From Actinophytocola sp963727495 (GTDB taxonomy: Bacteria > Actinomycetota > Actinomycetes > Mycobacteriales > Pseudonocardiaceae): a stretch of DNA of 64,000 nucleotides. The stretch spans positions 2,232,001 through 2,296,000 of the forward strand of contig CAVSGQ010000006.1 of NCBI GenBank assembly GCA_963727495.1, read 5' to 3'. This document shows positions 25,083 to 32,120 of the stretch, in pieces. The position numbers were made by a program, and so were the translations under genes. Each line of letters begins with the position of its first letter. Position 1 is the first letter of the stretch. The notes under the pieces were generated by a model. The model worked only from the letters and a program-made list of their open reading frames with translations, was not told the DNA's origin and made no database searches.

Positions 25083-26563
25083 CCGATCTCGCCGACCGGG
25101 CACGGGCCATGCTGCTCGACGCCCTGGAGCTGTACCGGGACAGCCCGCGCGCGACGAACTGGCTGCGCCGGCACGTCGACCGGCTGGGCGAGCCGTTGCG
25201 GCTCGCGGTCGCCGGGCTGCCGCAGACCGGCCGGTCGACGCTGGTGAACTCGCTGGTGGGCGAGGAGATCGCGCCGATGCTGGTCGGCGAGGGCAGCGTG
25301 CTGACCTGGTACCGCGGCGGCACCGTGCCCCGCGCGCAGGTGTACCCGACGCAGGCGCCGCCGCGCGACGCGCCGGTGGCCAGGGTGGACGGCAGGCTGC
25401 ACATCGACCTGGAGGGCTGGCGGGCCGAGGAGCTGGACCGGATCGTGGTCGACTGGCCGAGCCGGGCGCTGCGCGGCCTCACGCTGATCGACACGCCCGC
25501 GCTCGGCGCCGAGCCCGCCGAACCCACCACCTCCACATCGGACGCCGCGGCGGACTCCGCCACCAACGTCGCCTCGCGCATCTCGCTGGACGCGGACGCG
25601 GTGCTGTACCTGATGCGCAACCCGCACAGCTCCGACGTCGGTTTCCTCCAGTCCATCCAGGACCACCCGATCGCGCGCGAGACACCGGTGAACGCGATCG
25701 TCGTGCTGTCCCGGGCCGACGAGGTCGGCGGCGGCCGGATCGACGCGCTCACCTCGGCCAAGCGGATCGCCCGCCGGTACCGGACCGACGCCGGGCTGCG
25801 CGGGCTGTGCCAGAACGTGATCGCGGTGTCGGGCCTGCTCGCGCACGCCGGCCGGACGCTGGCCGGCGCGGAGCTCACCTCGCTCGCGACGCTCGCCGCG
25901 CTGCCGCGCCGGGAGCTGGAGACCTGCCTGGTCTCGGCCGACCGCTTCGTCGGCGACGGGCTGCCGGTCCGCCTGGACGGGCGGGCCCGGATGGCCCTGC
26001 TCGACCGGTTCGGGCTGTTCGGCGTGCGGCTGGTGACCACGCTGATCCGGCAGGGCTTCGACGAGCGCGAGACGCTGGCCGCGGAGCTCGTGGCGCGCAG
26101 CGGGCTGGGGGAGCTGCGCGAGTCGATCCAGCAGTGCTTCACCGACCGCCACGACGTGCTCAAGGCGCGGTCGGCGGTGCTGGCGCTGGAGGTCGTGCTG
26201 CGGATGGAGCCGCGACCGGGGGCGCGCCCGCTGGTCACCGCGCTGGAGCAGCTGGTGGTCAGCGCGCACGAGTTCCGCGAGCTGCGCCTGCTCGCCGCGC
26301 TGCACGGCGGGCGCACCGTGCTGCCCGACCCGCTGGCGTCCGAGGCGCAGCGGCTGGTCGGCGGCGTGGGCACCGGCCTAGCGGCCCGGCTGGGGTTCGA
26401 CCGCGAGCCCGGTGGCGCGGAGCTGCACGGCGCGGCGTCCGAGGCGCTGCGCCGCTGGCAGGAGCAGTCGGAGAACCACGCGCTGGGTGCCGGCGAGCGG
26501 CGGGCGGCCCGGCTGGTCGTCCGCAGCTGCGAGGGCATGGTGGCCCGCCTGGCCCGGTACTGA
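25079..26563 (+). CDS. iniC: Dynamin-like GTPase, IniC-like
   Basis: A 494-residue GTPase-fold partner of the IniA-like protein. The P-loop reads GLPQTGRST (46-54), with Arg where the Lys of GKS/T is expected. Switch 2 is DTPALG, and the G4 motif is weak (LSRADEV). The GTG start overlaps the upstream TGA. It lacks the clear membrane paddle of its neighbour. The altered P-loop suggests impaired or regulatory nucleotide binding, as in a pseudo-GTPase half of a heteromer. Length and order match the ini operon. Confidence 0.84.
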   Translation: MTDLADRARAMLLDALELYRDSPRATNWLRRHVDRLGEPLRLAVAGLPQTGRSTLVNSLVGEEIAPMLVGEGSVLTWYRGGTVPRAQVYPTQAPPRDAPVARVDGRLHIDLEGWRAEELDRIVVDWPSRALRGLTLIDTPALGAEPAEPTTSTSDAAADSATNVASRISLDADAVLYLMRNPHSSDVGFLQSIQDHPIARETPVNAIVVLSRADEVGGGRIDALTSAKRIARRYRTDAGLRGLCQNVIAVSGLLAHAGRTLAGAELTSLATLAALPRRELETCLVSADRFVGDGLPVRLDGRARMALLDRFGLFGVRLVTTLIRQGFDERETLAAELVARSGLGELRESIQQCFTDRHDVLKARSAVLALEVVLRMEPRPGARPLVTALEQLVVSAHEFRELRLLAALHGGRTVLPDPLASEAQRLVGGVGTGLAARLGFDREPGGAELHGAASEALRRWQEQSENHALGAGERRAARLVVRSCEGMVARLARY

Positions 26564-26658
26564 GCCGCGTTTTCGGTGCGGCCGGCGGCGGGCCTGCGTG
26601 TGCCGGTACGGGCCGTCCTCTACGGTTGTCGCCTGGACCTGCCCGGCGAGGAGGAACT

Positions 26659-26880
26659 GTGGCGCGCGACCCCGACACCATTCAGCGCGAGATCGAGCAG
26701 GCGCGCGACGCGCTCGCCTCGACGCTCGACCAGCTCGGCACGAAGGCGAACCCGAAGCGGCTGGTCGACGGCGCCAAGACGAGCGCGCGCACCACGTTGT
26801 CCGATCCCAAGGTGAAGTTCCCGCTGATCGGTGTCGGCGTGCTGATCGTCCTGCTGATCCTGAAGAAGATCTTCAGCTAG
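26659..26880 (+). CDS. DUF3618 membrane protein
   Basis: A 73-residue protein: an N-terminal amphipathic region RDPDTIQREIEQARDALASTLDQLGTKANPKRLV typical of DUF3618, then one C-terminal transmembrane helix (PLIGVGVLIVLLILKKIFS). GTG 26659 is preceded by GAGGA. It follows the IniC-like gene by 95 bases in the same direction and its stop lies in a symmetric terminator. The family is unstudied but recurs in actinobacterial membrane-stress loci. Confidence 0.85.
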   Translation: MARDPDTIQREIEQARDALASTLDQLGTKANPKRLVDGAKTSARTTLSDPKVKFPLIGVGVLIVLLILKKIFS

Positions 26881-26901
26881 AGGGTGTCAGACACGCTCTA
26901 G
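26877..26901. terminator. Bidirectional terminator carrying both stop codons
   Basis: A 25-bp near-perfect palindrome: CTAGAG/CTCTAG and GTGTC/GACAC arms with three unpaired centre and bulge bases. The TAG of DUF3618 (26878-26880) and the TAG of the convergent gene (CTA at 26898-26900) occupy equivalent positions in the arms. A neat symmetric terminator between converging genes. Confidence 0.65.
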
Positions 26902-27293
26902 TCGGACCGGCCGTGGTTGGCGGCGGCCTTGGACGCCGCGTCGTCGCTGTTCGCGCGGGGCGCGGGCGGTCGGACGGGCTCCGGGTCGGCCTCGGGGCCG
27001 GGTTCCTCCTCCGCCGCCTCCGCCGCGTCCGTGTCGTCCGGCTCGGGGCTCGCCGGCTTGGCGAGCCGCGCGGTCAGGTAGGCGTTGGTGAACTCGACCG
27101 CGTCGCCCTCGAGCAGGTGCACGACTGTGCGCAGCTTGGGCTCGGGTGCGAGCTTCTCCACCAGCTGGTCCGCCCGGTCCCGGGCCGCGATGAGGCCCGG
27201 CGCTCTGCCGGTCAGCCGCTGCCCGCGTCCGGCCACGGTCACCTGCCAGTCGTCGCCGTCCGGCACGTAGTTGACTTCGATCGGATCCGGCAT
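26898..27293 (-). CDS. Small protein with acidic/proline-rich C-terminus, unknown function
   Basis: A 131-residue protein. Residues 1-75 form a compact alpha/beta region (EVNYVPDGDDWQVTVAGRGQ and AARDRADQLVEKLAPEPKLRTVVHLLEGDAVEFTNAYLTARL) like small type-II antitoxin- or HicB-like folds, though no family is certain. The rest is Asp/Glu/Pro/Ala-rich and disordered. ATG 27293 has GGAG just upstream. Monocistronic. Confidence 0.7.
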   Translation of the reverse strand: MPDPIEVNYVPDGDDWQVTVAGRGQRLTGRAPGLIAARDRADQLVEKLAPEPKLRTVVHLLEGDAVEFTNAYLTARLAKPASPEPDDTDAAEAAEEEPGPEADPEPVRPPAPRANSDDAASKAAANHGRSD

Positions 27294-27375
27294 TGCTCCG
27301 CCCCTCTCGGCAGCACCACTGTCCCCATTGCACACCTTCCCCACGTGAAAGACACGCTGAGCCGACGATAATCGA

Positions 27376-27990
27376 TCAGCGGTCACCCTGCGTGCTGGCG
27401 GCCAGGCCGTGCCAGACCATCCGCATGATGATCGCCGCGGCGTCCCGTGCCGTGACGTCCTCCCGCGCCACGTACCAGGTCGCCAGCCGCTCGCAGGCGC
27501 CGACGACCACCTCGCCGTACGCCTCCAGGTCCCGGGCCGGCAGGCCGGGCAGGTAGGCCGCGAACAGCGCCGCGTTGACCTGGGTCTGCTGCCGGCGGAT
27601 GCCCTCGATCTCGTCCATCGCCGCCTGCCCGGCGACCGCCGCCTCGTGGCGCAGCAGCGCCCAGGACCGCCGGTGCGAGTCGATGAACGCGAAGAACGCC
27701 TCCAGCCCCCGGCGCAGCGCGTCCTCGGCCGACGTGACGCCCTCGACCGACGCCGTCGTGGCCGCCAGCAGTTCCGCGCGGGCGGCCCGGATGCAGGCCA
27801 CCAGCAGCCCCTCCTTGGAGCCGAAGTACTCGTAGATCATCGGTTTGGAGACGCCGACCCGCTCGGCGATCTCGTCCATCGACGACGCCTGGTAGCCGCG
27901 CTCGGCGAAGATCTCCTCCGCGACGGCGATCATCTGCCGCTCGCGCTGCGCCCGCGGCATGCGGCGGCGCTTGGACTCGGTGGTGGCCAC
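27376..27990 (-). CDS. TetR-family transcriptional regulator
   Basis: A 204-residue regulator. The HTH is RQMIAVAEEIFAERGYQASSMDEIAERVGVSKPMIYEYFGSKEGLLVACI, with a helical C-terminal ligand-binding domain. It is divergent from the Baeyer-Villiger-type monooxygenase 69 bases away. The gap holds a TACTC-T-GAGTA palindrome, so it probably represses that gene and itself. Confidence 0.92.
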   Translation of the reverse strand: MATTESKRRRMPRAQRERQMIAVAEEIFAERGYQASSMDEIAERVGVSKPMIYEYFGSKEGLLVACIRAARAELLAATTASVEGVTSAEDALRRGLEAFFAFIDSHRRSWALLRHEAAVAGQAAMDEIEGIRRQQTQVNAALFAAYLPGLPARDLEAYGEVVVGACERLATWYVAREDVTARDAAAIIMRMVWHGLAASTQGDR

Positions 27991-28014
27991 GGCGCTACTC
28001 TACCGGAAGTAACC

Positions 28015-28025
28015 TACTCTGAGTA
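28015..28025. promoter_or_regulatory. Candidate TetR operator
   Basis: TACTC-T-GAGTA is an 11-bp palindrome 25 bases upstream of the TetR start and 33 bases before the monooxygenase ATG; CTACTCT recurs at about 27995. Placement fits control of both genes. Confidence 0.5.
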
Positions 28026-28058
28026 AGGTCAGGTGTCCGGGCGGCACGAGGAGGCGGC

Positions 28059-29516
28059 ATGCGGGTGCACACGGTCGTGATCGGTACCGGGTTCTCCGGG
28101 CTGGGCATGGCGATCCGGCTCAGGCGGGACGGCCGGGACGACTTCGTCGTGCTGGAGAAGGCCGCGGACGTCGGCGGCACCTGGCGCGACAACACCTACC
28201 CCGGCTGCGCCTGCGACATCCAGTCGCACATGTACTCGTTCTCCTTCGAGCAGAACCCGGGCTGGACGCGGTCCTTCTCGCCCCAGCCGGAGATCTGGGC
28301 GTACCTGCGCCGGGTCGCCGACGCCTACGGGCTGCGCCGGCACATCCGCTTCGGCGTCGAGGTGACCGGCGCGCGGTGGGACGCCGACGAGAACCGCTGG
28401 CACGTCACGACCGCCGGCGGCGAGGAGTACGTGGCGCGGTTCGTGGTGGCCGGCATCGGCGGGCTGCACATCCCGAACGTGCCCGCGCTGCCGGGCATCG
28501 AGAGCTTCGCCGGGGCGGCGTTCCACTCGGCCCGCTGGGACCACGGCTGCGACCTGGCCGGCAAGCGGGTCGCGGTGGTCGGCACCGGTGCGAGCGCGAT
28601 CCAGTTCGTCCCGCGCATCGCGCCCGAGGTGGCCGCGCTGACCGTCTTCCAGCGGACGCCGCCGTGGGTCATGCCCAAGCCGGACCATGCGATGCCCGGC
28701 TGGGCACGGCGGCTGTTCCGCACGGTGCCCGGTGCGCAACGGCTCTACCGCAGCCTCGTCTACTGGCTGCTCGAGGCGCGCGCGGTCGGCTTCAACGGCC
28801 GGCCGGGGATGATGAGGATCGCCCAGCGGGTCGCGCTGCGGCACATGCGCTCGGCCGTCGCGGACCCTGCGCTGCGCCGCAAGCTGACCCCGGACTACGT
28901 CATGGGCTGCAAGCGGGTGCTCGTCGCCAACGACTACTACCCGGCGCTGACCAGGCCGAACGTCCACCTGGTGACCGAGGGTATCGCCGAGGTCCGGGCT
29001 CACTCCATCGTGGACACGGCCGGCGTGGAGCACGAGGTCGACGCGATCGTCTACGGCACCGGGTTCCACGTGACCGACGCGTTCGACTACGTGAACATCA
29101 CCGGGACGGGTGGGCGTGACCTGTCGAAGGACTGGCGCACCAACGGGATCCGGACGCACTACGGGATCACCGTGGCCGGCTACCCGAACCTGTTCTTCCT
29201 GCTCGGACCGAACACCGCGCTCGGGCACAACTCGGTGGTCTTCATGATCGAGTCGCAGATCCGGTACGTGTCCCAGGCGATGGCGCTGGTCGAGCGGTCC
29301 GGTGCGGCGGCGCTGGAACCGAAGGAGAGCGCGCAGGCCCGGTTCCAGTCCGGCATCCAGCGCCGGCTGGCCGAGGGCGTCTGGAGCCGGGGCGGGTGCC
29401 GGAGCTGGTACCTCGACGCGCACGGGGTCAACCGGACCATCTGGCCGGGCTTCTCGTGGCGGTACTGGCAGCGCACCCGCCGCCTCGACCCGGCCGACTA
29501 CGACCTGGTGCGCTGA
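28059..29516 (+). CDS. Baeyer-Villiger-type flavin monooxygenase
   Basis: A 485-residue NADPH- and FAD-dependent oxygenase. The N-terminal FAD motif is IGTGFSGLGMA, DVGGTWRDNTYPGCACD follows, the BVMO fingerprint is FAGAAFHSARWDH, and the NADPH motif is GTGASAIQFV. The C-terminal segment has GPNTALGHNSVVFMIESQIRY. It converts ketones to esters or lactones in related enzymes; the substrate is unknown. ATG follows a GAGGAGG site. Divergent from TetR and its likely target. A tandem 22-bp repeat follows the stop. Confidence 0.92.
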   Translation: MRVHTVVIGTGFSGLGMAIRLRRDGRDDFVVLEKAADVGGTWRDNTYPGCACDIQSHMYSFSFEQNPGWTRSFSPQPEIWAYLRRVADAYGLRRHIRFGVEVTGARWDADENRWHVTTAGGEEYVARFVVAGIGGLHIPNVPALPGIESFAGAAFHSARWDHGCDLAGKRVAVVGTGASAIQFVPRIAPEVAALTVFQRTPPWVMPKPDHAMPGWARRLFRTVPGAQRLYRSLVYWLLEARAVGFNGRPGMMRIAQRVALRHMRSAVADPALRRKLTPDYVMGCKRVLVANDYYPALTRPNVHLVTEGIAEVRAHSIVDTAGVEHEVDAIVYGTGFHVTDAFDYVNITGTGGRDLSKDWRTNGIRTHYGITVAGYPNLFFLLGPNTALGHNSVVFMIESQIRYVSQAMALVERSGAAALEPKESAQARFQSGIQRRLAEGVWSRGGCRSWYLDAHGVNRTIWPGFSWRYWQRTRRLDPADYDLVR

Positions 29517-29578
29517 CCGGAACGGGGGACTCGCGGGTCCGGAACGGGGGACTCGCGGGTCCGGAACGGGGGACTCGC
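29517..29578. repeat. Tandem 22-bp repeat of the GGGGGACTCGC family
   Basis: Two full copies and one partial copy of a 22-bp unit (CCGGAACGGGGGACTCGCGGGT) fill the space between the monooxygenase stop and the XRE gene. Related units in both orientations occur at 49964-50080. An intergenic dispersed repeat, possibly structural or a terminator. Confidence 0.75.
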
Positions 29579-29580
29579 TG

Positions 29581-30078
29581 TCAGTCGTCGTCGGGGCCGG
29601 GGAAGGGGCCGCTGATCTGTCTGAGGCGGGCGATGAGCTCCACGGTCTGCAGGCCGCACAGCGCCGCCATCTGCTCCAGTGCCGCGATGTCGAGGCTCAC
29701 GTCGGGGGCCGGGTGGCCGTTGTTCTCGGCCAGCTTGCCCTTCGCCCAGCGGCGCAGCGGCAGCAGCTCCTGGTGGTCGTCGCGGACGATCCGGCGCAGG
29801 TCGATCCGGATCCGGCCGACCGGGGAGTCGCTGAACACCCGCTGGTGCACCCGGGCGAGCAGGTCGTGGGGCACCTCGTCGAGCGCGAGGCAGATCTCGA
29901 CCAGGCGCACCACCGAGCACTGCCGGGTGCCGAGCTCGTAGGTCGCCAGCGTCTGGAGGGAGATGTCGCTCTGCAGCCGGCGGTTGAGATCACGACGGGT
30001 CCAGCCGCGCTGCTTGCGCAGCCGGCGCAGCTCGTCGCCGAGCACCCGCTGGTAGGTCGCTGTGTCCAGCTGCCGCAC
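29581..30078 (-). CDS. XRE-family helix-turn-helix protein
   Basis: A 165-residue regulator. Residues 12-65 are the HTH (LGDELRRLRKQRGWTRRDLNRRLQSDISLQTLATYELGTRQCSVVRLVEICLAL), followed by a variable C-terminal region with no obvious ligand domain. The last residues are an acidic GPDDD tail. The gene ends immediately beside the tandem repeat. Likely a DNA-binding regulator; its target is not shown. Confidence 0.82.
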   Translation of the reverse strand: MRQLDTATYQRVLGDELRRLRKQRGWTRRDLNRRLQSDISLQTLATYELGTRQCSVVRLVEICLALDEVPHDLLARVHQRVFSDSPVGRIRIDLRRIVRDDHQELLPLRRWAKGKLAENNGHPAPDVSLDIAALEQMAALCGLQTVELIARLRQISGPFPGPDDD

Positions 30079-30247
30079 GATAGCCCCTCTCCGATGGCAC
30101 CCGGTTTGCCAGACCGGGAAGCCGACATAAAGAGGAAGCGACGAGGTGCCGGGTGATTACGCGGGTTTCCACAATTTGCTCGGGAAGTCGCGCGGGATTA
30201 CCCGGTCGAGCAGTGTCACGGCCGGTGAAACCACCCGAACGGGTGAG

Positions 30248-31963
30248 TCAGTTGACGCATTCGGAGGGGGCGGACCGTGCCGACAGGTTCGCGCCCGGGG
30301 ACAGCCGGACCAGCGGCCGGTGGGTGAGGCCGTCGCCGCTCGCCGCGGCGGTGTCGGCGGCGTAGTCGTCGCCGAGCAGGATCGTCACCTGCCCGGCGGG
30401 CAGGTTGGCGTCCGGTTCCACGACCGGGTTGCCGCCGATCGCCTCGGCCACCCGGTTCCCGGCGTCCTGCTCGCCCTGGGCGTGCCGCACCACGGTCGCC
30501 TCCCGGGGGTCGGCGTTGCCCACGTCGCCGGTCGTGAAGCCCTTCCCGGCCAGCGAGTCGGCCACCGACCGGGCGAGGCCGCCGCGGCCGCTGGCGTTGC
30601 GGACGTTCACGGTGATCTGCTTGCTCGCGTCGTCGGCGTTGCCGGCCCCGCCCGGCTCGGAGGTCCGCTCCTGCGGCTTCTTGCCGAGCAGGCCCTCCAC
30701 GAACGCGTGCACCGCGTCCGGGTCGACCTCGACCGCCGAGCCGTCCTCCGGGGTCTTCAGGTCGATGTTGCCGACCGGGATCGTCTTGAACGAGAGGTTG
30801 CCGCCGGTGAAGTTCATCATCTGCTGGGCGAACTGGATGACGTTCCAGTCCTCGTCCAGCACCACGGACTTCTGCACCGCGCTGCGCAGCTTGTCCAGCG
30901 TGTCCGACCCGGGCGTGAGCATGTCCTGGGAGAAGACCTTCTTCGCCATGCCGGTCATGAACACCTGCTGGCGCACGATCCGGTCCAGGTCGCCGTTGGG
31001 CAGGCCGTGGCGCTGGCGGACGAACGCGAGCGCGCGCGCCCCGGACAGGTTCTGCTTGCCGGCCCGGAAGTGCGCGCCGGACCGGTAGTCGTCGACCGCC
31101 CGCTTCAGGCACACGTCGATGCCGCCGATGGCCCGGGTGATGTCGTAGAACCCGAGCAGGTTGACCTCGGCGTAGTGGTCGATGTGCGCACCGGTCAGCC
31201 CCTCCACCGTCGCGATCAGGTTCTTCGCGCCCTGCAGGTTGGACCGGACCTCCAGCTCCGACCGGTCGCTGACGCCCTCGTTGCGCAGCTGCTGCATGGC
31301 CTCGTTCTTCGCCCGCAGGTACGCCGAGTTGATCTTGTGCTGGCCGTAGCCGGGGATGTCCACGTAGGAGTCGCGCGGCATGGAGATGCCGACGGCCTTC
31401 TTGCCGTCGGTCGGGATCCTGATCAGGATCAGCGTGTCGGTGTTGAGCAGGTCGTCGGCCTCGCCCGCGTGCAGCGCCGCGAGCTGCTTGTGCGACAGCG
31501 GGTTGCCCTGCGCGTCGGTGCGGCTGTCCATGCCGACCATCAGGATGTCGATGGCGCCGTCCGCGGGGTGCTCGGTGGGTGCCTGGTCGATCACGTCGGC
31601 CGTGGTCATCTGGTCCTGCCACGTGTTCAGCTCGCGCCAGTAGTAGCCGGTGACCGCGAGGATCAGGACCGAGACCACGGTGAGCACGAGCTTGCCGCTG
31701 GTGAGCAGGGGGCGGCGCGGCGGCGCGCGGTGCCCCCGGATCTTCTCGGTCGGCACGTCCGGCAACGGCTGCCAGCGCGCGTCGGAGGTACGCGACGGTC
31801 GCCGGTACGGGGCCTCGCGCACGGCCTCGGCGCGGCGGGCGACCGCCGGCCGGCCCCCGACCACCCGACCGGCGTTCGCGGGCGCGCGCCGACCGGCGCG
31901 TGGCGGCTCTCGCCGGCCGCGCGCCGGAGGCTGGCCGTCAGCTCGCGGCGGCCGTTGCGTCAC
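30248..31963 (-). CDS. LCP-family (LytR-CpsA-Psr) cell-wall glycopolymer ligase
   Basis: A 571-residue membrane-anchored transferase. A basic, Pro/Arg-rich cytoplasmic tail (1-88) leads to one transmembrane helix (LVLTVVSVLILAVTGYYW). An extracellular LCP domain follows with DTLILIRIPTDGKKAVGISMPRDSYV and FVRQRHGLPNGDLDRIVRQQ, which hold the substrate-binding Arg/Asp residues. Last is a LytR_C domain near 440-530. It moves polyprenyl-linked polymers such as arabinogalactan or teichoic-acid-like chains onto peptidoglycan. GTG start at 31963; monocistronic. Confidence 0.92.
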   Translation of the reverse strand: MTQRPPRADGQPPARGRREPPRAGRRAPANAGRVVGGRPAVARRAEAVREAPYRRPSRTSDARWQPLPDVPTEKIRGHRAPPRRPLLTSGKLVLTVVSVLILAVTGYYWRELNTWQDQMTTADVIDQAPTEHPADGAIDILMVGMDSRTDAQGNPLSHKQLAALHAGEADDLLNTDTLILIRIPTDGKKAVGISMPRDSYVDIPGYGQHKINSAYLRAKNEAMQQLRNEGVSDRSELEVRSNLQGAKNLIATVEGLTGAHIDHYAEVNLLGFYDITRAIGGIDVCLKRAVDDYRSGAHFRAGKQNLSGARALAFVRQRHGLPNGDLDRIVRQQVFMTGMAKKVFSQDMLTPGSDTLDKLRSAVQKSVVLDEDWNVIQFAQQMMNFTGGNLSFKTIPVGNIDLKTPEDGSAVEVDPDAVHAFVEGLLGKKPQERTSEPGGAGNADDASKQITVNVRNASGRGGLARSVADSLAGKGFTTGDVGNADPREATVVRHAQGEQDAGNRVAEAIGGNPVVEPDANLPAGQVTILLGDDYAADTAAASGDGLTHRPLVRLSPGANLSARSAPSECVN

Positions 31964-32120
31964 CCCGACTCCTCCCGCAGCACTCCCTGCATCGACCCCG
32001 ACTCCGTTCTGCCGGACACCGATGTAGACGTACCGGCGGGCTCGGAGGTTGTCCGTAGAGTGGCATACGTCGCTGACCGTGACCGGACCGGCGCAGGTTT
32101 ACCACCCCGAAGTGTGGCAG

